From: Chitinophagaceae bacterium
Lineage (GTDB): Bacteria; Bacteroidota; Bacteroidia; Chitinophagales; Chitinophagaceae
Assembly (NCBI GenBank): GCA_947371755.1
Contig: CANBQT010000010.1
Location: 1-64,000, forward strand
Direction: 5' to 3'
Length of the DNA stretch: 64,000 bases
Shown: positions 29,101 through 37,892 of the stretch, in pieces
How positions within the stretch are numbered: the stretch's first letter is position 1
Layout of the letters: the number at the start of each line of letters is the position of its first letter
Translations under genes and position numbers: made by a program
The notes under the pieces: model-generated
The model's input: only the letters and a program-made list of their open reading frames with translations
Told to the model about the DNA's origin: nothing
The model's database searches: none

Positions 29101-29913
29101 AACAGCAGGGCCATTTTCGCCACGATTATTTCCAGCTGCTTTTACTATTAAATAATTGGGGGCATTGTAGGCAATGGAATCTAAAAGTTGTGCATCTGTG
29201 CTATAGTAACCAAACTTATAATCTTCCTGTTCTTTAGGTCTGCCATAAAATTCCCAGCGATTCATTCCCGCATTAAAACTCCATCCTGAAATAATACCAT
29301 AAGAGTGGTTAGATAATAAAAGATTGGACGCTTCGCCCATCATTTCAGAAATATCGTTGTTATAATCGTATGCTACAATTCCTTGCATTCCAAACGCCAT
29401 TCCTTTAGCAATGGGATTTACTCCAGAGGCAATCATAGTGCCAGCCACGTGGGTAGCATGATCTTCTATAATGGATGGTTGATCTTTTTGAGTGATCCTG
29501 CCAACCAGCTCTACGTGTGTGCCTAAAATTTTGCCTTCATCCCAAACGCCTAATTTATTTTTCAAAGCAGCTGAAGAACCAGTAAGTCCCAAACCAGTAT
29601 TGCCACCAGGCCATAATTGATTGGCTCTTGTGGTAGCTGCTGCAATGGTATTATTTTGACTGATATAATATTTGGGAAACCCTAGCAGATCTACACCCAC
29701 TAATTGTCCAACTCTGCCCTCTTTATTTTTGATTGAAATCTGCCATCCTTTTTCTTTGGCTAATGACATGGCTTTAGCGTAATTGGAATTTTCAGCCAAT
29801 CGCAATCCATGTCCTGCTCTTTCTAGCAATTCACTGTTTGTAGTTAATTGGGTAATGCCTTTGATTGAAAAAAGCCCCAAAAAAACTATTAACATTTTCA
29901 ATCTGTACATCAT
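26104..29913 (-). CDS. Secreted subtilisin-like serine protease (S8) with GEVED, CARDB-like and T9SS domains
   Basis: A 1269-residue protein with a signal peptide (to about residue 22). The S8 triad is visible: Asp125 in VWDEG, His155 in HATHVAGTM, Ser376 in SSGTSMSTP, with the oxyanion Asn in KAAGNN. A beta-sandwich follows, then a GEVED domain (FIDYNNNGQFETNEQV), a CARDB-like domain (NDLSLNQLLIPTSGG), an Ig-like 'NQWFLNDT' repeat, and a C-terminal type A T9SS sorting domain (SPNPSKGLVNISF ... LKKILIEK). No inhibitor-type propeptide is obvious. Probably surface or extracellular protein degradation. It is 86 bp upstream of the Asp-box gene and may share its operon. Confidence 0.92.
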   Translation of the reverse strand: MMYRLKMLIVFLGLFSIKGITQLTTNSELLERAGHGLRLAENSNYAKAMSLAKEKGWQISIKNKEGRVGQLVGVDLLGFPKYYISQNNTIAAATTRANQLWPGGNTGLGLTGSSAALKNKLGVWDEGKILGTHVELVGRITQKDQPSIIEDHATHVAGTMIASGVNPIAKGMAFGMQGIVAYDYNNDISEMMGEASNLLLSNHSYGIISGWSFNAGMNRWEFYGRPKEQEDYKFGYYSTDAQLLDSIAYNAPNYLIVKAAGNNRGENGPAVGDVYYRFDSLNQMVNAGNRPFGISDNNSYNTIPWDGNAKNILTVGAIEGIPSGYSRRDDARVAYFSNFGPTDDGRIKPDIVADGVDVLSSIAMSNTSYALSSGTSMSTPNVTGSLLLLQEYYNKLKPGQFLRSATIKGLAIHTADEAGPADGPDYQYGWGLLNVERAASVLTAAVPSNNASTSTHLLYENNLINGGTASYTVIASGNGPLVATISWTDPKGNVDVTNVLNNPSRKLVNDLDVKILKGPKVYKPWVLDPNIPDNPAVKGDNVLDNIEKVYIDSAVPGQTYTIIISHKGTLQRGQQPYTLLVSGVGGTPTCASYATNTAGARIDSVAFKTLHYSNHTTCTSYTDYTNASIDIESSQTIPFYIKTGTCDASSNPRVVKVFIDYNNNGQFETNEQVTSSAVINSPTSVLTGTIITNASLPIGNLYLMRIIVQETSDSSTVKGCGTYANGETADFRLHVVNPSNDLSLNQLLIPTSGGCSVDSQYVSISIKNNGTIDQTNVPISLQVSNGSTNILNINTNYPLTIPALGLVDYTFPRPYATQPNTTYTITSTVNLVSDQNASNNSNSTTITTAPLHAGPAGSGTICGNNAVLKVINPVSASNYFWYTSATGGTPIATGYNVTTSNIPANNTFYVGKEFRGSLGLKNKMVYSSGGYNSFSGQFININNTVPLTIETARLFIAYPGTITFTLADFGSWSDASHSSYSYTPISSSSISVYPTTPNPTPANADGSTSTINNAADTGAIYTLSLPVPTIGNHIIIIDCQGGASIFRNNSVTPNPYPISLNNVISITGNSAATTALPNNYQNFYYWLYDMKINTNDCVSDRTPVVLNSGAAPVISQVADSLTSNAVTGNQWFLNDTVAISGATASHFKPTKSGTYKTVVIDSNGCAKSSNVINVAVTALNDILVGEIKLTTSPNPSKGLVNISFGMNVKKNLTLEIFNTLGQKIHEENYPGFIGKYNKTIDMSGFGSDMYILKINHNGKTYLKKILIEK

Positions 29914-29994
29914 GCCAGTATATTATATATTTAGGGGGGAAGCCTTTTCTTTAACAACACTAAATTAGCACCCCCTCAACCTGTAAAATGTAGT

Positions 29995-30456
29995 ATGAAA
30001 CCTCTATTTCCCCTCATCATATTGACTACAACACTCACCGCCTGTTTTTCCACAAAAAAGCTGAGTATTACATCAGCTAGCCAGGGAATTAAGGGTTATG
30101 TAATTGAAAACCAAGGAAATCGTATGCCAATGAAAGGAATTGAGCAGAAAATTTCCAAAGGTTTTGCCTGTACCGTTCTAGTTTATGAACCCACATCAAT
30201 AAACGAAACAACCCCACATAATATTTCAAACCTGTACGAAATAATTCATACCAAACAGGTTGCATCTGTTGAAACGGATTCAAGCGGTCATTTTTCTGTG
30301 GATCTGCCGGTAGGGGAGTATTCCCTTTTTATCAGGTTGGGAAATAAATATTATTCCAATTTATTTAACCAAATCAACCAAATAGGCTTGTTTGAGGTAT
30401 TACCTAACAAATATACGGAAGCTAAATTGATAATGAATAGGTCGGCGGCCTATTGA
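29995..30456 (+). CDS. Hypothetical lipoprotein, carboxypeptidase-regulatory-like
   Basis: A 153-residue protein with lipobox LTAC at residues 14-17 after MKPLFPLIILTTT. The mature part holds a short beta-sandwich with VETDSSGHFSVDLPVGEYSLFIRLG, a pattern typical of carboxypeptidase-regulatory-like or CarboxypepD folds. Probably an envelope lipoprotein of unknown role. It is divergent from the subtilisin gene (81 bp) and 53 bp before mfd, which has its own promoter box. Confidence 0.7.
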   Translation: MKPLFPLIILTTTLTACFSTKKLSITSASQGIKGYVIENQGNRMPMKGIEQKISKGFACTVLVYEPTSINETTPHNISNLYEIIHTKQVASVETDSSGHFSVDLPVGEYSLFIRLGNKYYSNLFNQINQIGLFEVLPNKYTEAKLIMNRSAAY

Positions 30457-30463
30457 TTCACCC

Positions 30464-30471
30464 TATATTTG
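30464..30471 (+). promoter_or_regulatory. -7 box TATATTTG upstream of mfd
   Basis: Matches TAnnTTTG, 38 bases before the mfd ATG. It suggests mfd is transcribed independently of the lipoprotein gene. Confidence 0.5.
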
Positions 30472-30509
30472 CAAACCTTTCGAGCTAGCAGGTGTTAAAC
30501 CTGTGAGGG

Positions 30510-33500
30510 ATGTTTGATGTTATGAATATTGGTGAATTGTTAGAAAAGTATCAAAAATCACCCCGCCTTTTTCAATTGGCGGACAGGTTATCTATTGCTC
30601 AGCGCATCCAGGAGAACGATATTCAAAAGATTTTTCTTAAAAATTTACAGGGAAGTAGTGCTGAATTCATTGTTTGCAGCGTTTTTATGAATGAAGCCTG
30701 CGCTCAACTAAATCATTTGGTGGTTTTGAATGATGCAGAAGAAGCGGCCTACTTTCAAAATACATTAGAGAATCTTACTAATGCGCTGGATCTCTTTTAT
30801 TTCCCATCTTCTTTTAAAAACAGGAAAAATTTTAGACTGCTGAATAGTTCGCATGTGATGCTTCGAACAGAAGCACTCACCAAACTTTCAGGGGGCGGTA
30901 ATAAAAAGATCATTGTTACTTATCCGGAAGCACTTTTCGAAAAAGTGGTATTGCCTAAAACGCTAACCGGAAATATCATTCATATAAAAGTGAACGAGAC
31001 CATTCAGTTAAACAATCTGATGGAATTGTTCGTGATGTATGGTTTTCAAAGAACAGACTTTGTGTATGAACCCGGGCAATTTGCCCTGCGTGGCGGAATC
31101 CTGGATATATATTCTTATGGAAATGAAAAACCATATAGAGTAGAATTATTTGGGAATGAAGTAGACAGTATTCGAATCTTCGATCCTGAAACACAATTGA
31201 GCGAAAGAAAATTATTACAGGTAAATATCATACCCAATGTAGAAACGCAGTTTGAAACCGGGGAGAAGGTTTCGCTACTTGAATTTCTTCCGGAAAATAC
31301 AGTGGTTTGGTTGAAAGACTGGGACGTGATCAAAGGTAAGATTGAGCAACAGGAAGAAGAATTAGATGGATTCATGGGCTTGGTGGAAGATGGATATCGA
31401 ATGAATAATTCTGATGAGGAAGATGATACCAGAATAGTGAAAACGGTAACAAAAGAAGACTTTGTTTCTGCCAACACCATCAATGAATTATTAATATCCA
31501 GAGATATTGTTGAGTTTGGCTACAGGCCACACTTAGCAAATTTTGAAATAGAATTTGATACCCGAACACAACCTTCTTTCAACAGGCAATTTGATTTGTT
31601 GATCAAAGATCTGAAAGCACATGAGGCTGCGAAATACGAGATCTTCATATTTGCTGAACAGGCTCGCCAATTGGAAAGATTAAGTAGCATTTTTACCGAC
31701 TTACAAACAGAGATTCAATTTGTTCCAGTTGCTACAAGTATACACGAAGGTTTTATAGATGAAGATCTGAAAGTTGTTTGCTATACTGATCATCAAATAT
31801 TTCAACGATATCATAAATACAAGGTAAAACAAGCATACAATAAAAATAAGGCTCTAACTCTGAAAACCTTGCGAGACCTGCAACCTGGCGATTATGTAAC
31901 ACATATGGATCATGGCGTGGGAACTTATAGTGGGTTGCAGAAAATAGAGATCAACGGGAAAATTCAGGAAGCAGTTAGAATCATTTATAAGGATAGTGAT
32001 ATTCTGTATGTGAACATCAATTCACTACACAAAATTTCGAAATATACTGGTAAGGAAGGTACGGTTCCAAAGATCAATAAATTAGGTAGTGATGTTTGGA
32101 ATAAACTCAAAGAAAAAACAAAGACCAAGGTTAAGGAAATAGCATTCGACTTAATCAAGTTATATGCACAAAGAAAAGCCCAGCAAGGCTTTGCACATAC
32201 GCCAGATACTTACATGCAAACCGAATTGGAAGCATCCTTTATTTATGAAGATACTCCCGACCAGAGTAAGGCAACTGCGGATGTGAAGAAGGATATGGAA
32301 AGTCCATCCCCGATGGATCGATTGGTTTGTGGTGATGTTGGTTTTGGAAAAACAGAAGTTGCTATCAGAGCTGCCTTTAAAAGTTGTGTGGATGGAAAGC
32401 AGGCTGCAGTTTTGGTGCCAACTACCATTCTTGCTTTTCAACACTATAAAACATTTAAGGATCGTCTGAAAGATTTTCCTGTTACGGTTGACTTTATCAA
32501 TCGCTTCAAATCTGCCAAAGAAAAGAAGGATACACTGCAACGTTTAGAGGAGGGAAAAATTGATATCATTATTGGTACACATGGCTTATTAGGAAAAGAA
32601 GTAAAATTCAAAAACCTGGGTATCATGGTGATTGATGAAGAACAGAAATTCGGGGTGGGGCATAAGGAAAAATTGAAAACATTAAAGACCAATGTTGATT
32701 GCTTAACACTTACTGCAACACCGATTCCCAGGACCTTACAATTTAGTTTGATGGGTGCTCGTGATCTGAGTATCATGAATACACCACCACCTAATAGACA
32801 ACCTATTCAAACAGAAGTTCAGGTATTTAATGAAGATATCATTCGTGATTCTATCTATTATGAAACCGAAAGAGGCGGTCAGGTTTTCTTTATACATAAT
32901 CGTGTACACGGACTTGCAGAAATGTGTGCCTTGATCCAGGGTTTATGCCCCGACCTGAGTATTGGTTTTGCTCATGGTCAATTAGAAGGTCATGAATTAG
33001 AAGAAAGAATATTAGACTTTATCGATCGCAAATACGATGTATTGGTTTGTACCAATATTGTAGAGAGTGGCGTAGATATTCCCAACGTGAATACCATCAT
33101 CATTAATAATGCACATCATTTTGGGTTAAGTGATTTGCACCAGTTGCGCGGTAGGGTAGGCAGAAGTAATAAAAAAGCATTCTGCTATTTATTAGGTCCG
33201 CCCATGAGTAGTTTACCAACCGACAGTAGAAAGCGTTTACAAACATTGGAGCAGTTCAGCGACTTGGGAAGTGGGTTTCAAATTGCGATGCGCGATCTGG
33301 ATATACGGGGTGCAGGTAATATGTTAGGAGGCGAGCAAAGTGGATTCATGGCCGAGATTGGTTTTGAAATGTATCAGAAGATCTTAGAGGAAGCCATTCG
33401 TGAATTGAAGCGTACCGAGTTCAAAGAATTATTTAAAGAAGAAATCAGTAAGCAGGATGATTTTGTGATCGATTGTACCATTGATACGGATCTCGAAATA

Positions 33501-33935
33501 TTGATCCCGGATAGTTATGTAGAAAGCATCACAGAACGTTTGAGTTTATATACGAGATTGGATAGTTGTGAAAATGAATCAGAATTGCAATTGTTTCATG
33601 AAGAAATGATTGACAGGTTCGGTCCCATAGTTCCACAAGTAGATGATCTTTTTACAACAGTACGTTGTAGGTGGTTGGCAGTTGGGATTGGGTTTGAAAA
33701 AATGACCTTGAAAGAGAATACACTAAGATGTTATTTTATCAATCGTCCAGACTCTCCTTATTTTGAATCTGATTTATTTAAGAACGTGTTAGACTACCTC
33801 CAAAAAGGAACCAATAAAGCCCGTTTAAAGCAAGCAGGTAAAATGTTCTTACTGGTGGTGGATGATGTGAAAGACATGCAACAGATGCATCTGTTCTTGG
33901 AGAGAATGCATGAGAAAGTAAAAAGTCAAAAGTAA
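30510..33935 (+). CDS. mfd: Transcription-repair coupling factor
   Basis: A 1141-residue ATP-dependent translocase that removes RNA polymerase stalled at lesions and recruits UvrA. Domains in order: UvrB-like N-terminus (about 1-330), RNA polymerase-interacting CarD-like domain near residue 460 (PGDYVTHMDHGVGTYSGLQ), helicase motif I at about 607 (GDVGFGKTEVA), DEEQ box at about 708, QLRGRVGRSNKKAF in motif VI, and the C-terminal TRCF domain. The last six codons (KVKSQK) and the TAA stop fall inside an A-rich heptad array, so the exact C-terminus is set by the repeat. Possible alternative start at the internal ATG five codons in. Confidence 0.95.
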   Translation: MFDVMNIGELLEKYQKSPRLFQLADRLSIAQRIQENDIQKIFLKNLQGSSAEFIVCSVFMNEACAQLNHLVVLNDAEEAAYFQNTLENLTNALDLFYFPSSFKNRKNFRLLNSSHVMLRTEALTKLSGGGNKKIIVTYPEALFEKVVLPKTLTGNIIHIKVNETIQLNNLMELFVMYGFQRTDFVYEPGQFALRGGILDIYSYGNEKPYRVELFGNEVDSIRIFDPETQLSERKLLQVNIIPNVETQFETGEKVSLLEFLPENTVVWLKDWDVIKGKIEQQEEELDGFMGLVEDGYRMNNSDEEDDTRIVKTVTKEDFVSANTINELLISRDIVEFGYRPHLANFEIEFDTRTQPSFNRQFDLLIKDLKAHEAAKYEIFIFAEQARQLERLSSIFTDLQTEIQFVPVATSIHEGFIDEDLKVVCYTDHQIFQRYHKYKVKQAYNKNKALTLKTLRDLQPGDYVTHMDHGVGTYSGLQKIEINGKIQEAVRIIYKDSDILYVNINSLHKISKYTGKEGTVPKINKLGSDVWNKLKEKTKTKVKEIAFDLIKLYAQRKAQQGFAHTPDTYMQTELEASFIYEDTPDQSKATADVKKDMESPSPMDRLVCGDVGFGKTEVAIRAAFKSCVDGKQAAVLVPTTILAFQHYKTFKDRLKDFPVTVDFINRFKSAKEKKDTLQRLEEGKIDIIIGTHGLLGKEVKFKNLGIMVIDEEQKFGVGHKEKLKTLKTNVDCLTLTATPIPRTLQFSLMGARDLSIMNTPPPNRQPIQTEVQVFNEDIIRDSIYYETERGGQVFFIHNRVHGLAEMCALIQGLCPDLSIGFAHGQLEGHELEERILDFIDRKYDVLVCTNIVESGVDIPNVNTIIINNAHHFGLSDLHQLRGRVGRSNKKAFCYLLGPPMSSLPTDSRKRLQTLEQFSDLGSGFQIAMRDLDIRGAGNMLGGEQSGFMAEIGFEMYQKILEEAIRELKRTEFKELFKEEISKQDDFVIDCTIDTDLEILIPDSYVESITERLSLYTRLDSCENESELQLFHEEMIDRFGPIVPQVDDLFTTVRCRWLAVGIGFEKMTLKENTLRCYFINRPDSPYFESDLFKNVLDYLQKGTNKARLKQAGKMFLLVVDDVKDMQQMHLFLERMHEKVKSQK

Positions 33936-33977
33936 AAAGTGAGAAGTGGGAGCTTGTAAGTTAATATAAAAAAAGTA

Positions 33978-34007
33978 CCCCTCATGTGCGCTTGCGCATA
34001 GGAGGGG
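33978..34007. repeat. REP-like palindrome, copy a
   Basis: Arms CCCCTC/GAGGGG and TGCGC/GCGCA around TT; 30 bases. Confidence 0.65.
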
Positions 34008-34117
34008 CAGCCGATGCCGCGCATGCGGTATACGGCGGGGAGGTTGTCTTTTGGAGAATGATACAAATTTGTTTTAAGAGAGTAACCACCCCAGTCATCG
34101 CTCAGTCGCTCGACTTT

Positions 34118-34147
34118 CCCCTCCAATGCGCAAGCGCACAGGAGGGG
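34118..34147. repeat. REP-like palindrome, copy b (inverted relative to copy a)
   Basis: Arms CCCCTCC/GGAGGGG with TGCGC/GCGCA; nearly the reverse complement of 33978-34007, differing at a few bases. Confidence 0.65.
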
Positions 34148-34160
34148 TGTATTGAAAAAT

Positions 34161-34188
34161 AAAAGCCTGGTATCACTACCAGGCTTTT
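34161..34188. terminator. Bidirectional terminator beside the 68-residue gene
   Basis: Perfect 12-bp stem AAAAGCCTGGTA/TACCAGGCTTTT with loop TCAC; T or A runs on both sides. Confidence 0.85.
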
Positions 34189-34218
34189 TACTTTTTACTC
34201 TTTAATTTTTTCTATTAA

Positions 34219-34425
34219 CTAGAATCCTTTTTTAGCAACACCATCAGCAATTGCTTGTAGAGCTTTTGCTTCGCTCATAATTGCAGCCATTTTATTTCCT
34301 TTTCCATCATGTCCACCGGCCATGTATCCACCTTTTGCAGTTTTAGTAATAACTGCATCTTGCATTGGCACATTCTTTTCTTTTGTTTTAAGGCAATATG
34401 CTTTGATCATTTTTGAAGCGTCCAT
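34219..34425 (-). CDS. Small conserved-looking hypothetical protein (68 aa)
   Basis: MDASKMIKAYCLKTKEKNVP opens a 68-residue soluble protein rich in Lys, Gly and Ala, with central KGGYMAGGHDGKGNKMAA and C-terminal EAKALQAIADGVAKKGF. No signal peptide or membrane segment. The frame has good codon use, its own upstream region (188 bp to gyrB, with gyrB's terminator between) and a strong terminator, so it is likely a real gene. The layout (two helices around a Gly-rich turn, one Cys) matches no family I can name. Confidence 0.65.
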   Translation of the reverse strand: MDASKMIKAYCLKTKEKNVPMQDAVITKTAKGGYMAGGHDGKGNKMAAIMSEAKALQAIADGVAKKGF

Positions 34426-34544
34426 TTTCGTAGAATTTAATTGTTAGAGAATAATCTTATATGTAATTAAGCACAAGCTAAACATTTTTTTAAGATTTAG
34501 CGGTATAGAAGCCTTAGAACTAATCCACATTACCAGACCTGAAA

Positions 34545-34579
34545 AAAAAGCGATCAAAACCTGGTTTTGATCGCTTTTT
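34545..34579. terminator. Terminator downstream of gyrB
   Basis: Perfect 16-bp stem AAAAAGCGATCAAAAC/GTTTTGATCGCTTTTT with a 3-base loop; on the minus strand a T run follows, 35 bases after the gyrB stop. Confidence 0.9.
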
Positions 34580-34613
34580 CTATCTAAATCCAGCACTTTT
34601 AGTGCAAAGAAAA

Positions 34614-36599
<1,986 letters not shown>

Positions 36600-36637
36600 T
36601 TATCAGTCCTGTGTTTAATGATTTTATCAGTAGCTGC

Positions 36638-36645
36638 CAAAGGTA
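36638..36645 (-). promoter_or_regulatory. -7 box TACCTTTG of gyrB
   Basis: Reads TACCTTTG on the minus strand, 44 bases before the gyrB ATG. No clear -33 TTG. Confidence 0.5.
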
Positions 36646-36914
36646 GCGAAAATTAGGGGTTAATGGGGTATAAAAAAGGGCTATTTATCCACTTTTGGAC
36701 CATCAAAATCGGCATAAAATGATGAAAAGTAGTGGCGATCACTAAAATGTTAAAAATCTGCCCCAATTCGATCATCTGATAGAACCACGAACAATTGCTC
36801 CAACTTGTCTGTTTTAAGATGAGTTAGGGTTTTCCAATGAGGAATTTAACAGATCGGAGGCAATCTGTGACCCAAATTTGACAGTCAAAATATTACAATT
36901 AGATGTTTATACAT

Positions 36915-36922
36915 TAAATTTG
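36915..36922 (+). promoter_or_regulatory. -7 box TAAATTTG of the AraC-type regulator
   Basis: Six bases before ATG 36929. It lies inside a longer frame opening with TTG at 36878 and so supports the shorter, probably leaderless, gene. Confidence 0.5.
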
Positions 36923-36928
36923 CAGTCG

Positions 36929-37852
36929 ATGGTGCAAGTCTTAGACATATTAAAGTTGGCGCATAAAGGTGGAATTGAACCGAGCATGGATCTTTTATAT
37001 GAGAAAAGTTCTCAGATTCCAGGTTCTTTTCAGTATCAAATCAATCGGTATTATGCGCAAAATTCTTGGGTAGCTGAGGATACTGGTATGTTAGTGTATC
37101 ATTATAACGCCAAACGTCCGGAAGAAAATTTTCTTGAATTACGTTATTGCGTAACCGGAAACCGTTTCTGTGAAGACAGAGGCTGCAGTCAGTGTAACCA
37201 ATTACCTACTGCTCAGTGTTTGGGTAAACACCAAACTGTTGATGTTTTTAAATTTCACTTTACCTCTACTTTCTTACACCAGTTTGTACATAATGTAAAA
37301 CTAAGCAGCCAGAAAGACGAAGTGCTGGCATTTAAATTCCCCAATGCTTTTACTAAAGTATTTCAGGTATCCATTCGTAAAAGAAATGTATTAGACGATC
37401 TTTTGAACCACAGTTATTCTGGTTCGATGGAAAATATTTTTGTGAATGCCAAAATCCATGAATTGTTGGTCTATAGTTTAGAGTGCATGGACGAGGATAA
37501 AGAAATTGGGTTCACTTGTAAATTCCTTGCAGATGAAAGCGGCAGGGAAAGAATTTATCAAGCCAGAGAAATTTTGTTACAACATATCGGAGACCCTATT
37601 ACTATCAAGGAATTGAGTCGTAAAGTGGCTATGAACGAGTGCTATGTTAAAAAGGGTTTCAAAGAAATCTTCGGAACTACCATCTTCGATTTTTATCAAC
37701 AGCAAAGAATGGAACACGCTAAATATTTGTTGTATGAAAAAGGATTGAGCGTTACTGATGTGTCTGCGCTACTCGGATATTCTTCTATTTCACATTTCTC
37801 CGCTGCTTTCAAAAAGCATACTGGATTGAAGCCTTGTGAACTATTGAAATAA
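36929..37852 (+). CDS. AraC-family transcriptional regulator with a cysteine cluster
   Basis: A 307-residue regulator. The C-terminal 100 residues are an AraC/XylS double helix-turn-helix: IGDPITIKELSRKVAMNECYVKKGFKEIFG, then FDFYQQQRMEHAKYLLYEKGLSVTDVSALLGYSSISHFSAAFKKHTG. The N-terminal sensory part has five cysteines within 24 residues (Cys74, 81, 86, 89, 97; spacing C-x6-C-x4-C-x2-C-x7-C), which suggests metal or redox binding; this is an inference. The ATG at 36929 is chosen over an upstream TTG because of the promoter box. Target unknown; the amidohydrolase gene begins 41 bases downstream on the same strand. Confidence 0.85.
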   Translation: MVQVLDILKLAHKGGIEPSMDLLYEKSSQIPGSFQYQINRYYAQNSWVAEDTGMLVYHYNAKRPEENFLELRYCVTGNRFCEDRGCSQCNQLPTAQCLGKHQTVDVFKFHFTSTFLHQFVHNVKLSSQKDEVLAFKFPNAFTKVFQVSIRKRNVLDDLLNHSYSGSMENIFVNAKIHELLVYSLECMDEDKEIGFTCKFLADESGRERIYQAREILLQHIGDPITIKELSRKVAMNECYVKKGFKEIFGTTIFDFYQQQRMEHAKYLLYEKGLSVTDVSALLGYSSISHFSAAFKKHTGLKPCELLK

Positions 37853-37892
37853 TTAGTCTGATACTCCTATCTTTAGTTTTCAAAATTAACTT

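Larger units (their letters stand above)
33916..34214. repeat. Convergent-junction module with inverted REP-like palindromes and terminator
   Basis: Left: heptads GTAAAAA, GTCAAAA, GTAAAAA, GTGAGAA overlapping the mfd stop. Centre: palindrome 33978-34007, palindrome 34010-34036 (arms GCCG/CGGC around CCGCGCATGCGG), an imperfect inverted repeat 34037-34045 / 34084-34092, and palindrome 34118-34147, which is close to the reverse complement of the first. Right: terminator hairpin and T-rich heptads (TTTTTACTTTTTACTCTTTAA) trailing the 68-residue gene on the minus strand. I see no gene in this stretch. Confidence 0.7.

Noticed and set aside
33926-34126. 66-residue open frame across the mfd/small-gene spacer
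   Set aside because: It is made of palindromes and repeats, overlaps the mfd end, and has no protein-like features.
36685-36693. DnaA-like box TTATCCACT near gyrB, considered as part of a replication origin
   Set aside because: A single near-match without a cluster of boxes, an AT-rich unwinding stretch or dnaA nearby.
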